Positions 20,905-32,275 of a stretch of DNA of 64,000 bases are shown piece by piece. How positions within the stretch are numbered: position 1 is the first letter of the stretch; every line of letters starts with the position of its first letter. A program made the position numbers and the translations under genes. Source of the DNA: Roridomyces roridus (taxonomy: Eukaryota > Basidiomycota > Agaricomycetes > Agaricales > Mycenaceae). The notes under the pieces were generated by a model. That model saw nothing but the letters and a program-made list of their open reading frames with translations, had not been told where the DNA came from and searched no databases. The stretch spans positions 2,046,001 through 2,110,000 of the forward strand of contig JARKIF010000010.1 of NCBI GenBank assembly GCA_029378245.1. Reading direction: 5' to 3'.

Positions 20905-21099
20905 ATAGATTCTTGTGGGTGTTATCCATTCAGCTCACGGAATAAACGTTCAATTGACTGTACAGTTTGCCCAGAATATGTGTATACAGGCTCGCTCGGC
21001 TTCTGGCAGGCCTTGTGTCTTTCTACGAATTTCAGCTTTCTCGATCCGGGTCTCTCCTTTACGAGCGATACATACAGCTTCATGATGACGGCTGGGCGC

Positions 21100-22420
21100 T
21101 GAGCCTCTCCCATGTCCCGACGCTACTCGTTCGACTCGGAGCTTGGACTCTGGAAATAATCTTCAAAAACCTTTTCCTCAAATGGCAATTTCTTGTCCTC
21201 CAGGAACCTGGTGCTCCTTCAGAACAGATCCATCACTGAAGATCATGGTTCCCAAATCGTCGAAAATCATTCCTTCATTCGTCTCAATGAGTCAATGCCA
21301 CAGAAGAAACTGGAATTCCAAATGCATTAAATGCGCTCCGGCCTTCATTTTCTTTGCCTCGTTCGACCACACAGGGATCCTCACCCACCTTGGTTTTCTT
21401 CATGTGCTCAGCAAGTGCACGTATCAACAGGCTTCGCAATTTAAGTCAAAATCGCATTCATTAACAGTTCACGTCCGACACATGCTTGTTCGATTCGGAC
21501 TTGGGACTTTCATTGACACTATGTGCCTTTTTACTGTGACGCCGCTGGAAAATTCTTTTCCTTGCTCTTGAAGATCCTCCTCACCGTCGACCACGAGACT
21601 GTATCAGCCGACCTTATTTACCTACACAAGCCCGCCAATCACGCTGAGTGGGTGAAGCTACTCGAATCGGGGAGCTTGTAGCATTGGGATCTTAGTCGGA
21701 TCCTTTTTCATCGAAACGACAGCATCGGTATTAACAATGACAGTTCCAAACACCAGTGTGTCCAGTGTAGTGTGTCTAGTGTCGCGGCAAGCTTGTGCCC
21801 AACGCCTTCAGTAACGTACTCGTTCGATTCGAATTGGCACCCAACTCCGGTACGATGATTATGACCTTTTTCTAACGTGGAACGTGCGTGTCTTGCTCTT
21901 GCAGATCCTCCTCACTCTTATCGTCAGCAGGACTAGGTGAACCATATCTACACAAACCCGCCAGTCACGCTCACTGAGTGCATGACGCTGCTCATTCGAC
22001 CAGGACTTGGGCCTGAACATGAACCCGTGGTAAATTACTACTTCCTGTGATTCCGATGTGTCCTGCACCGAAATGGGCTAAACAAGACTGAACTCAGCAC
22101 AAGAAATCTGCTCGACGATCTCCGTGCGGGTCTGATCGATGCATCAGCAAGTCAGATGTCCGCTTCCCTGACAGGGATACAAACTGGTCCCGGGCTTCTC
22201 AGCACTCTCGTAGGCTTTCTCCCGTTGACCGCGGTTTTTAGGCGTTTTTTCTTTCCCTGGCGATTCGGGTCTTTCTTCACACAACTCTGCACCGGGTCGT
22301 TCAGGGACGAGCGCCTTCACCCACGCTCTCAAATCTGCCCACCGCTACTCGTTCGGCTCGGAGGTGGGCTTGAGGAGTACCCAAACGTCTTTCTTTTTTC
22401 CAGTAGTTTTTAGCCTTGAT
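21100..22420 (+). repeat. Cluster of B-box-bearing dispersed repeats
   Basis: A gene-free stretch in which the string CGCTACTCGTTCGACTCGGA or a close variant recurs: near 21121, 21358, 21487, 21820, 21998 and 22345. GTTCGANTC is the core of the RNA polymerase III B box (T-arm of tRNA). Flanks are only loosely similar between copies, as in old tRNA-derived SINE families. No open frame here looks coding. Confidence 0.5.
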
Positions 22421-22799
22421 ACATACAGCTGTTCATATCTGACCACAAGCGCCCAACCTACTTCACGGGCCGACTCAACGCTGCTTGTGAGACCAAGCTC
22501 CGGAGACTCTGAGCCACAATCGTTTTCCCTCTCCACGCCTGCATTCAAAATGCTCTGAGCTCGTCAAGAATCATTCTTGCAATCCGATTAAGCGATGGTG
22601 GTAGAAAGTGCCGGACGCCATGTCAATCGGCGGATTTCATGAAGCGACAGAGGCGACAGAGCTCATGGACGCTTCACCATTCCGCCTGTAACCTGCTGCA
22701 TCCCTCCGCGCCTAATCCGACATCACGGATGTTGTTCAAAGCGCTTGTGGTTGGTTTAAAATCGAAGGAGGTGGTACTCGTTCTGCATCGTCCGCAGAC

Positions 22800-23422
22800 A
22801 TGTTCTCTCTGACGCTCGTCCTCAGCGCTCTCCTGTGCCTCACAGTGTCCAATGCCTTACCGGCTAACAACGTTCAGCACCTTCAGGTACGTTCCTGAAG
22901 CCACTCCTCCTCCCTCCTCAAGGCCTCACCCTTGATCAGGCCCGTACCTGCGGCAACCCCGGCGACGCAGTCCCCTTCTTCGCAGCCAACGGCGGCCCAA
23001 TCCAAGACTACGTCGCCTCCACCGCCGTAGCCGCCATGCAGAGCCTCGTCGGCGCACAGGGCTTCACCTTCCTGGGCGTCACTGCGCGCGTCTTCACCAC
23101 CCAAGAAACGTCTACCGTCCCTTTGTACATGGTGTACCTCGTCACCAACGGCGCCGTCAGCGATCATATCTACACCATCGACCAGGGCGAGTATCAGGCG
23201 TTGTTGGAGATTGGGTATCGCGATGAGGGAATCCAGGCGTATGTGTACCCGACGCAGATTTGTGGGAGCGTGCCGTGGTATGCGGTGTATAACGCTGCGG
23301 CGACGGAGCACTTCTTTACCACTGATGAGGCGACGAGGGCGAGTTTCTTGGCGACGGCGGGGTGGAGTGATCAGGGAATCGTGGCATACGTTTTGCCTAC
23401 CAATTGCACAGACTCGGGGTGA
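22800..23422 (+). CDS. Secreted DUF5648-like repeat protein
   Basis: Exons 22800-22886 and 22940-23422 (intron GTACGT...CAG, phase 0). Signal peptide MFSLTLVLSALLCLTVSNALP. The mature part contains two units of the DUF5648 type: PLYMVYLVTNGAVSDHIYTI and PWYAVYNAAATEHFFTTDE, each followed by GYRDEGIQAYVYP or GWSDQGIVAYVLP. These units match the lipase- and lysozyme-associated beta-rich repeats with the P-x-Y-x-x-Y...DHFYT pattern. Cysteines in ARTCGNPG, PTQICGS and LPTNCT may form disulphides. No catalytic residues are apparent; a surface carbohydrate- or protein-binding role is likely from the family only. Confidence 0.75.
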
Positions 23423-24941
23423 GGACGGCGTTTCGAATGTAGACCATGATAATTCAAGAAATACATACGCGACTAGTCCATGACCACGAGTAGAATGACC
23501 CTAATGAGGGCAGAGGCCAGGCCCATCATATCCGCTCGCACTTATGCGCAGTTCAATTCTAAGTATTCAACAGGAAATGGTTGCTCTATCTGCGCGAAAG
23601 TTGAAACACACCAGTTGAACCTATCTGCGAGTACCACGAGGTTTTCGCTCTGGCTGGGAGATCAATCGAGAATTGACTCCATCCATAGAGTCGATATTTC
23701 CAATTAACTTGCTTGGAGCTCTGCTCATCTCCAATACGGGACGGATCAGATTGCCGCTGAGTCATCAGGGAGTGTGACATGTCACCGTAACATCAAATGT
23801 CTGACTTGCTTCTGACCACCACGCACTGGCAGCAGCCACCTCGTCCCTGCCTCGTCCCTTCGTCAACGACCCTTCTCCCGCGCATAGCGGGGGCTGCTCT
23901 TCCAGCGATGTACGCGGATGTTTCACGAAGATAGTGGCCTTCCCCGGACTCCTTTACCCGCTTGTGAAAGCTGGCCGGAATCGTTTCGCGTCTGCGCCGC
24001 TCAAACTGAGGAACTCGATGACACACTGACACTGTCTGCCTCTGGCTCTGATGGTTGCGATCACGGTTTTTCGTCCTGCTATAAATACAATCTGTTCTCG
24101 AGCACCCTGGAACCGTCACTGCTTATGACACCATTCTGGGAGCTCCTTCTGTTCTTGGTCCGTCCTCTCGCTGTCTATACGAATGACGAAATTCCGGTGA
24201 GATCGGTGTAACTCAAGTGTAACTACAAAGCCAGCATGCCTTCTACTCTTCTCCGTTTCCAGAACACAGTCCCTGCCGGTCATGGCATTCCTGCAGGCTT
24301 ATTGACAGCAAGCAGTACGCGCACCGGCTACAATCCGGACTCCATGGCCAGTATCCCTGTTTTAACTACTGTTTTTTCCACGTTCCCGAAATACTCTAAC
24401 GAACAACCATCTCTCGTAATCGAGAGACCACGCTAGGTACTCTCGTTTCAGGAAACTCAGGTCGCCGCCCAATTCAAACTTGATTGGTATCTTTTCGCTG
24501 GGACGAATTTGAACACTCCACCGAGTCTAATAGTAATACGCGTCATCAAAACCTGGGAGCTACTAGCTGGGTGGGTCGCCGATCACTGGATTCCTTGACG
24601 GTGATCCCCTCCGGGTCTCTGCTGCCTCGCTTTCATGGCGATCACAAGAATCCCGCCAAATTGAACCTTCCAGTGCTATTCCTTCTCCCAAGTCCCGCCG
24701 TTAAAGTAGGACCAGAATGAGAACAAACAACGCAGCTCCGAGTCGGCAATGCAAGTAAATTAGGACTGTTCAGTCATGTACGTCAGCCACTACATGTCTC
24801 CATTCTGCGTTAGACCGTCCCAGTCGGCGCCTGTTCCAACCTGACCCTTTTGTTCAGTTTCTCCGACACATAAAAGCTACACACGGTCTGCAAGGATCTT
24901 CAACTGACCATCCCGCATCCTCGTGGTGGTTGTCATTGGAT
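23423..24941. other. Gene-poor stretch upstream of spherulin A
   Basis: No coding frame with family features. The last 80 bases hold the TATA box and leader of the next gene. Confidence 0.4.
24869..24876 (+). promoter_or_regulatory. TATA box of spherulin A
   Basis: CATAAAAG lies about 70 bases before the ATG at 24942. The paralogue at 32276 has TATAAAAG at a similar distance (about 80 bases), so position and motif are conserved between copies. Confidence 0.55.
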
Positions 24942-25754
24942 ATGTTTGCACAATCCTGTGTTGTGCTTTCGCTCCTTGCATTGGCGCTCACCGGCCATGC
25001 AGCCCCCGCATCCTCGGCCTCCCCGCCGGCCGTCTCTGCCTCTGCCTCCGCATCTGCGCCGCCCACAGCTACCTCCCCAGGCCCTGTCCCCCTGGTATCC
25101 AACGGCCCCTCCATCGCCGCCGGACTCAAAGGCCAAGCGAGCGGGAACGACCGGCTCAAGAAACTCCTCACTGATTCGTCGGGCAACCTCCTCACCGGCG
25201 AAGCACTCCGTCAACTGACTGTCTTCGACTTCAACCAACAAACACCCGCCGCCGGCGCCAAAGGAGGATCCACCCTCCTCGCCACGGTCGACAACTTCCC
25301 CATCCTCACCGACCTGGGCATCTCCGCCTCGATCACCTTCCTCGGCCCCTGCGGGTTGAACATCCCACACTCGCACCCGCGCGCGACGGAATTTGCCATC
25401 GTCACTTCGGGACAAATTGAAACTGGGATGGTGCAGGAGAATGGGTTCAATACCCAAATTCAGACCCAGCTAGGGCCCTTCCAGGGCACCGTGTTCCCTC
25501 AGGGGAGTATTCACTACCAGATGAATCCGACGTGTTCGCCTGCGGTCCTCGTCGGTGCTCTCGGGAGCGAAGATCCCGGACGGAGTGATATTGTGACCAA
25601 CTTTTGGATGTTGGATGCAGATGTTATTGATGCAGCGTTGGGGTTCCCGACGACGATTGGTGGGGATAATATCGATGATTGGAGGGCGCACCTACCTGTG
25701 AACCTTGCTGCTGGTGTGGATTCGTGTTTGCAGGCTTGCGGGTTGTCGGAGTGA
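24942..25754 (+). CDS. Spherulin-1/germin-like secreted cupin (copy A)
   Basis: Single exon, about 270 residues. ATG 24942 (MFAQSCVVLSLLALALTGHA) is chosen over the in-frame ATG at 24930 because the paralogue shares sequence only from MFA. Signal peptide, Ala/Ser/Pro linker, then a germin-type cupin. Both germin boxes are complete: CGLNIPHSHPRATEFAIVTS supplies His, His and Glu, and GTVFPQGSIHYQMN supplies the last His, so a Mn-type site is expected. Germin-like cupins act as oxalate oxidase, superoxide dismutase or structural wall proteins; the activity cannot be read here. Close paralogue at 32276-33160. Confidence 0.9.
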   Translation: MFAQSCVVLSLLALALTGHAAPASSASPPAVSASASASAPPTATSPGPVPLVSNGPSIAAGLKGQASGNDRLKKLLTDSSGNLLTGEALRQLTVFDFNQQTPAAGAKGGSTLLATVDNFPILTDLGISASITFLGPCGLNIPHSHPRATEFAIVTSGQIETGMVQENGFNTQIQTQLGPFQGTVFPQGSIHYQMNPTCSPAVLVGALGSEDPGRSDIVTNFWMLDADVIDAALGFPTTIGGDNIDDWRAHLPVNLAAGVDSCLQACGLSE

Positions 25755-26155
25755 TTGAAGGAGTTACCCGTATGACCCATCGCTTGTAATATTTCGATAC
25801 TATATATGTTGGGACTGTTCCGGCAGGATTGCTCCGGGTTCGATTCTGGGCTCCTGCAATCGAGGAGATCTCGTTCCGCTTTTTTCTTCTCAAACGGTAA
25901 AAGACTGGCATTGGAGAATCGATATTCTCTCTTTGTTCGTAACCTTCTTGTTGGGTTGATAATCGGTATGGAATTTTTACTTTTGAGTGCCTCGTCTCAA
26001 TCGATCGACAGCTCAAATCCTACGCGGGAATTCAGACGCAGAACCATGCCAGGAAAAAAAGACGGAGACAGAACGGATACAGAACTGAAGACATTAATAC
26101 GATACAGAGAGAGTAGCTAGAAATACAATTCGTCACCTCCCCGCCCTCCCGTCCG
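25755..26155. other. 3' flank of spherulin A with a T-arm-like string
   Basis: Near 25835-25852 lies CCGGGTTCGATTCTGGGC, a tRNA T-arm-like hairpin. A related string (CCGGGGTCGATTCCCGGC) occurs near 33411-33428, downstream of the paralogue spherulin B. Confidence 0.4.
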
Positions 26156-27420
26156 CTAACCAGACCCCTCCGGGATCGACATCAACCCCTCCCTACGATT
26201 CGGCAGAGACCGAGACCGATACCCACCACACGAAATCAGATTGACACCCCGCAGCGTGCGGCTATGGTCACGACAAGTGGATTCGACCGCATTCCTCAAG
26301 TCGAAGCTGACTTGCGCTTTCAGTTTCACGGGTTCGAGGAGAGGATTGAGAGTGTCTGCAGCTCGCTCAGCGAAGTTGTGAGAGTGAGAAAGAGGATACG
26401 TACGAGGGTTTAAGACCACCAGCTTCCCCGCCGCGCAGAACGCCGACCCGACGTAGGTGCGCCCCAAATACGCCGTATCGACGAGGAATTGAAACGCTGA
26501 GGCTTGTGGGTTGAGTATGAATTTCCGCAAACTGGACGTCGGATCAGAACTCGAAATAAAGAAGGTAAGAAAAGGAGAACTCACGCAAAGCACATTTGAG
26601 CGTTATCCCGATGACAATTGATAACATGCTCCATCCGACTATCGTAGGCACGCCATGGCTGTTGTGCGCGCAGGATTTTGATTTTGCAGGCTTCGATGGA
26701 GCGTGCGCCTTGTCGAGAGAGGAGTTTCGCGAGGAGGGCGGCAAGGAATGGGGAGAGTGGGTGGACGCGCGGGTGTTTGCGGGAGTCTGCGGGGTGAGTG
26801 AGTGCAATTTCGAGAGGATAGGATGCGGACGGACAGTATAGGAACCGTTTGAGGGTTTCGAGGGACGCACGGAAGGCGTCAGGATTCTACAATCACGGTT
26901 AGCATAATGGCAATACGTACGGAAGACCACATACCTGTCGATCCCAGGTATTGTTCTCCACGAGATGCGTGGCGTACAATTGCGGCAGGTCCGCCGCCAA
27001 TCCAAAACGCATAAAGTCGCTAAAATACGAGTTGGATATGACGGCGGTGAGCAGCCGGGCGTAGACGCCGGCTGGGCTGGGGTAGGATAGGTAGGCGTCT
27101 ATGAGTGAGGGAAGGAAGCGTCGGCAAAAGTCATTCTAACAGCCGCATCGCATGAGAAGACGAGAAGAAATGCAATGGAAGAGTGCACGTACCAAGACAC
27201 CGTGCCACATCCTGCGGTGAGAGTTGGCCAAGGAGGATGTCTAGTACGGGGTCAGACTTGCATGACAAGTGTAAATCAAGTGAAGTCGCACCTCATCTAT
27301 GAGCGCTGGATGCTGCTTCCTGCAGATAACGCGGAAGCCGGACCTTGTGAGGCCTATCGTCCCAGCCAGTTGGCTAGCGAGTTCGCGGGATGTAGTCGAG
27401 GTCGCGCAGGAGGAGGACAT
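26156..27420 (-). CDS. Unrecognised 335-residue protein, six exons
   Basis: Exons 27292-27420, 27193-27240, 26935-27135, 26585-26886, 26404-26531 and 26156-26355, joined by introns 27241-27291, 27136-27192, 26887-26934, 26532-26584 and 26356-26403, all GT...AG. The exon sum (1008 bases) gives one continuous frame from MSSSCATSTTS to a TAG at 26156-26158. The product is helical and soluble (FCRRFLPSLIDAYLSYPSPAG, YFSDFMRFGLAADLPQLY, HPLSPFLAALLAKLLSRQGA), with no signal peptide or membrane segment. I do not recognise the family. Clean splicing and an unbroken frame support a working gene. Confidence 0.62.
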
Positions 27421-28175
27421 CGTGTAGAAGGATACTCGAGGAAGGACGCAGATTTGGCGTATTTATTATCATTGCGGAAGGTCCGAGCGTGAGGGTCAAG
27501 GCGAGGGAAAAGACCAGTGGGGCGCTGTTCTTGTTGTTGTGGCAGGAGAGTGGGCCTTTTGCATTGACCAGCGCAGTGTCGAGGGGTCAGGCTGGGGCTG
27601 AGGGCCTGAGGCGCATCACTGGGACACGGGCCAGGTGGTCGCGGAAGAAAAGCGTGGAAGTCACAATGTCACAATGCATCATCACCCATCATCGTCACGT
27701 GTGACCCGGTTTTTCCCGACTCCCACCTCCACCCCTCTCCTCCTCCCGGGCGTGGCTGCTGTTTCACGGCGATGCACGGCGATATTCCATGAACGTACCC
27801 TCCGACTCCCTCTCACACCGGCGAAAACTCCTGAATCCCGCCCGAAAGGGACCGCCAGACTACACGGAACTCTGTTACTCGCCTCTGGCGCTCGACGAAG
27901 TTCCAGCGCGATGGCTACGATCTTTGATTCTCGTCCTGCTACCATCTGTGCTCTACAAGTCTGGACTTCGGCCCTCGTTCCTCGGTCCCGCTTTCCAGAC
28001 TCGGAACCATCTTGTGTCGTCATCCCGAATGTCTCTCGAGTCTCAGGCACTCCCGGTCGCGGAGATCGTCGCTCCGTTATGATCTGAACGCTCGTCGCCC
28101 GTGCCGGAACACAACAATCTGCTCCGACTTTGCTTCACAACCAATTCACAACTCAGTTCTCGACATCCTCTCGCC
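27421..28175. other. Gene-poor flank of the inverted repeat
   Basis: Contains one copy (near 27765-27810) of a dispersed CTGTTTCACGG motif also seen near 30398 and 31091. No gene seen. Confidence 0.4.
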
Positions 28176-28498
28176 TATGCTGCTCACTTTGTAAAATAAA
28201 TAATACCACCGAGAGACGACGTCTTGACAACGAGAGAAAGAACCAGTGCGAGAGTCGATGGATCCCGCGCAATCATCGAGAGAGAATCCAACATCGAGAC
28301 GCTGGTGAAACAGCGAGACGCCAAAATTGAATTGCGACGAGAGACTGAGACGAGCATCGAGAGAGCTTCGGAAGGGGCCCGGCAGTCGTCCGTCACGGTG
28401 GGCGGTGCTGTGGCGGACGTGTCGGTCGTCGCGTCGGTCGTCGATCAAGAGCAGGATCAATGGATCAACGGGCCGATGCTATCACGTGCATTCCCGTC
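28176..28498 (+). repeat. Inverted repeat, left arm
   Basis: Begins TATGCTGCTCACTTTGTAAA and is matched in reverse complement by 29840-30239. The best conserved inner part includes CCGTCACGGTGGGCGGTGCT. A frame of about 94 codons stays open, with a charged heptad-like part, but differences between the arms fall mostly on codon positions that change the residue, so it does not look protein-coding now. Confidence 0.7.
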
Positions 28499-29839
28499 AC
28501 GCTTATAGCGCTTATCACTTCTTGCTTTCTTCCACGTCTTCCACAACGGCTTGCGGGATGCGGCGGTCGATGCCCAACAACGACCCGTTTACGGTGCTGG
28601 GTAACTAATAACCGACGGCGGCCACTACGCACCATGTTACGCGTCACGCCGTGGGGATGGGAAGGGGATTTCGGAAATGGAGGAGTCATTCTGCTGTCAG
28701 CGCGGCCTGTGCACCAGGTGCGTTTTCCCACTTGTACCAGATCAGTGGGACCTCTATTCACCGTGCCGCAGTCCGACTCGGGCCTCTCGTAACGCCGTTG
28801 TTCTCCACCTCTTCGGAAGAAGACACTACTGTACGCGAGGCAAACCCGGGCACGCCTCCTCAATTTGGGGAGGCGGGATTGATTACGCGCAGGTAAGGGT
28901 ATTGGATCATTCGTCAGCTGCCCGTTTCAACTCGCGGCTGAGCCAATCCCAATCCAGGGTAAGACACAGAAGCTCGTTGAGCCAACGTCTTCTTCCCCGC
29001 CACCTTCAAGACAATAACAACGACGGAGTAGCCTAGCGGGTCGTATCGAGTACTGCCTTTGACCCTTGTACAAACCACCTTCACGGCCACGGCGGGCACG
29101 AAGGTCTATTCCCACAAAAGGTTGACTCAGGCGCACCCCAGCTGCATATCCATCGGTACGCCAGTGAGATATCTCTATCCGCTCTGTCAACTATCTTGCT
29201 CCCCAGTACTCCTGGAAAATATTGGACGCAGTAGGGAAACGGAGAGGATTCCTCTCCCAAGGTTGGACACAACAACGGCCGAATATCACGGCTGGTGTAT
29301 TGCTGGCGCTTGATTTCAAAGGACTCCGACACAGACGAACGAGCTCGAGCGATGCCGACACATTCCATGCCTGAACAAGCGGCGCTTTCTAGTCTTTCAG
29401 TGAGCCCCTCCATGTAGAGAGAAAGGTCAAGGGTATGTGTGCGCCCTGCTCTGTCTGGGATTGAGTCGGTGATAATGCTAAATTGCTACATTTGTCTAGC
29501 CGCTGGGCCGCTGGTGCTACACCGGAGGCTGGACCCTGTCGTCGTCGCAATGCCATCATCCCGAAGCTTAGCAAGTCTGGGGCGCCTTTCGAATAATTGT
29601 TACGCCAGATATGTTCATTTGAAAGCCTGTAACGTATAGTTTGACTACAATGACACCCCCAGTCACTGCACAGGTGCATCACTTTTCGTCTGGAACTCCC
29701 GGGAGACCGTCCTACCTTCGTGCAGCCTAGAGGCATAGTTTGAAAGTAGGTGCTCAACCTGTCTAGTTTTTGTCAATAACCGGCAGGCTGGTGCTGCCGA
29801 CCGGGCGGCGCGTTTTCAAAGGAGACCCTGAGTCGCCGT
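28499..29839. other. Spacer between the inverted repeat arms
   Basis: About 1.3 kb without a recognisable gene, transposase or further repeat. If the arms are transposon ends, this would be the interior, but no coding content supports that. Confidence 0.4.
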
Positions 29840-30239
29840 GAGTGTGGCGGGAATACACGTGACATCATCGGCCCGATGATCTATTGATCCTCCCCTTGAT
29901 CCATTGATCAAGGACCGACGTGACGACCGACACGTCCGCCACAGCACCGCCCACCGTGACGGACGACTGTCGGGCCCCTTCCGAAGCTCTCTCGACGTTC
30001 GCCGCAGTCTCTCGTCGTAGTTGAATTTCGGCGTCTCGCTGTTTCAGCAGCGTCTCGATGTTGGATCTTCTCTCGATGATTGCGCGATATCCATCGGATC
30101 TGCAACTGCTTCTTTCTCTCGCTCTCAAGACGTCGTCTCTCGACTCGTTCTCATGTCTCGCTGTGATTGGCACCTGAACGACGTATGTCCCTGGGTCATC
30201 TCTCGCTAGTTTTATTTATTTTACAAAGTGAGCAGCATA
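29840..30239 (-). repeat. Inverted repeat, right arm
   Basis: Reverse complement of 28176-28498 with roughly 85 percent identity over the conserved part. It holds about 70 extra bases near its outer end (around 30135-30210). Both arms share the outer end TATGCTGCTCACTTTGTAAA. Target-site duplications are not evident. Confidence 0.7.
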
Positions 30240-32189
30240 CTCGCCGGTGTGATTGTCATCCTGCGTTGCTACAATTAATTGACGACTCAATTGATGTTGA
30301 CACCAAGTAATACATTCCCGACTCAACGTGGGCGGTACTGCGCCTGTGCGGCGTCCATGGCAAGCCACTGCTCTCCCTTGTCACTGTCCACTTTCTCTCT
30401 GTTTCACGGCTTCGAGCGGCGATGAGCTTTCTGCGAATGTGGCGCACAGCACACGTCCAAGTCGTTTGGAGGTGCATTTGCATTGACTACTACTTCCGCG
30501 TGTCTCTCGACGATTCTTGACTCGGACGCTCCCGGAGTCGCACGCTTTTCATCGCCTTCGGACCAACCACATACTCGGCCGAATTGAATTGGCATTTGGC
30601 CTTGCGTGGCAGCTGGCCCGGCAAAAACTTCTGAATCTCCCTACAGGCACCGAGCTCTGCTACTTGCCTCCGGCGCTAGACCTGTAATGTAAAATTGTGG
30701 CGGACCCGGGTACGTCTACGGATCCGATGTAATTGATACTGCCACCCCACCAGAACGTCTCCTCCGGGTCCATGTGCAATGTTTCCTCTCGATGCAGTGG
30801 ACCTCGTCGCTGTTTCGGGCTCCTGACATACATACTTGCTTCTACCGGCCAGGCACGCTCCACCATGTCGCTGTGATCTTCGTTGTTTTGGCATCAGAAT
30901 GCCTTGCAACACCACAGTCTAAATATGTCGCTGTCTCTTGCCTTCGCAACACCGTTCATTCTTCCTGACGTCGCCGCTCGAGTCAAATCCTGATGTGTAT
31001 CTCTGTCTCTACTGTGGCGAATTGAAGTGTAGTATCCGCGGCAGCTACTACAGCACTGCTCTCGTACGGATCCCTCTCACTTCACTGGCCATGGTTTCTG
31101 TTTCACGGTCTGAGCCGGTCATGGGCCTTCCGCGAACGCAGTTGTACAGCAGTCTATAACGGGTCGCCCACGGTTTTCAGCGGTATCGCTTCCGCATCGA
31201 TCATCCCTTAGTGCGGCTCCGTCGAAATTTTGGGAAAGAACTCTACTGTGTAGACGGGTACCTCGGCGACGCGAAGAAATTTACACCAGATAGGGAAGTC
31301 ATCCCGCGGAAACAACTGGCACCGAGTCCCTCCATTCTTCGTTCGGCCATCCTAGTCGGCACGACTGACTGTCAACTTGAATACGCACAGGTCGAGCGTC
31401 GACGTCATCCGGCGCGGTGACACCTCGCCTGGTATCCCGCATCTCAGATATGCTATTTCTAATGTATGTCACAGTATGTGTCCGTCGGGTGAGATCAAGC
31501 CCACCGAAACTAACTTGCGCCTAGGCCTTCCCCCCGACAGCGGCGTCTACAATCCGTCCAATCGCACTGGTGGGATTATACGCCGCATCCACTGGATCAG
31601 TATGCTGAACAAATCTCCGTCGGAGGGAGTTTCGAACGTGTATTTCCTTTCCTACCGATAACAATCTTTCTCTTTCGGCGCTGCCTCCAAGACACACACA
31701 GCTCACGATTCATTTTACAACTCCCGTCTTCTGACTGGTACATACATGATATGTATTCGGCGCCCAATCCGCTTGCTCGGGAATCTCAACTGAAAACTCA
31801 ACCGGGGCTAAATGCGCTCACCCTCTCCTCGGGACGTGAATGGCCCGGTAAATAATAACTGTGAGTGTATTGTTCAAGGTGTGCTATCTCCCTCACTTTC
31901 CGTGAGTGAATGCAGATAAATTCCCGTGTCCTTCTCCTTCTCTGCGACTGGTGTGCCTGGGCTTTGATGGTGGGATAGTCGCATTTGCGTATGTTCCCCA
32001 TCGCCTGCGTACTGCAGTGCCGAGGTTGCCATGCGACATCACCGGTGCGTATAAATAAATTCGCGCCGAATGCAGAGTTAATTGACTCTAGATGATTTCG
32101 GTGATTCGCGGGTGGTGGGCCAAAGATAGTAGCGGGTGTCTAACCATTTTCTTCAACTTGTCCGACACTGATCTGGAGGCGAGGTATGG
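30240..32189. other. Gene-poor stretch
   Basis: Holds two copies of the CTGTTTCACGG-type dispersed motif (near 30398 and 31091) and a segment near 30620-30675 that resembles 27810-27890 (CCGGCAAAAACTTCTGAATC and onward). No gene is supported. Confidence 0.4.
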
Positions 32190-32197
32190 TATAAAAG
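32190..32197 (+). promoter_or_regulatory. TATA box of spherulin B
   Basis: TATAAAAG about 80 bases before the ATG at 32276, matching the arrangement at spherulin A. Confidence 0.6.
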
Positions 32198-32275
32198 CCG
32201 CCTGCTTTCTGCGGAGATCTACAGCCTCTCCATCCCGCTTCATTTGTGGTGGCTAGCAACATCCGTTCTTTCGAT

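Noticed and set aside
27193..27240. F-box-like reading DILLGQLSPQDVARCL in the gene at 26156-27420
   Set aside because: It is in a different frame from the flanking exons; the 48-base exon splices in phase with another reading, so the F-box look is incidental.
28224..28508. Coiled-coil protein encoded by the inverted repeat arms
   Set aside because: The two arms differ mostly at residue-changing codon positions and have no splice-supported extension, so there is no sign of selection on a protein.
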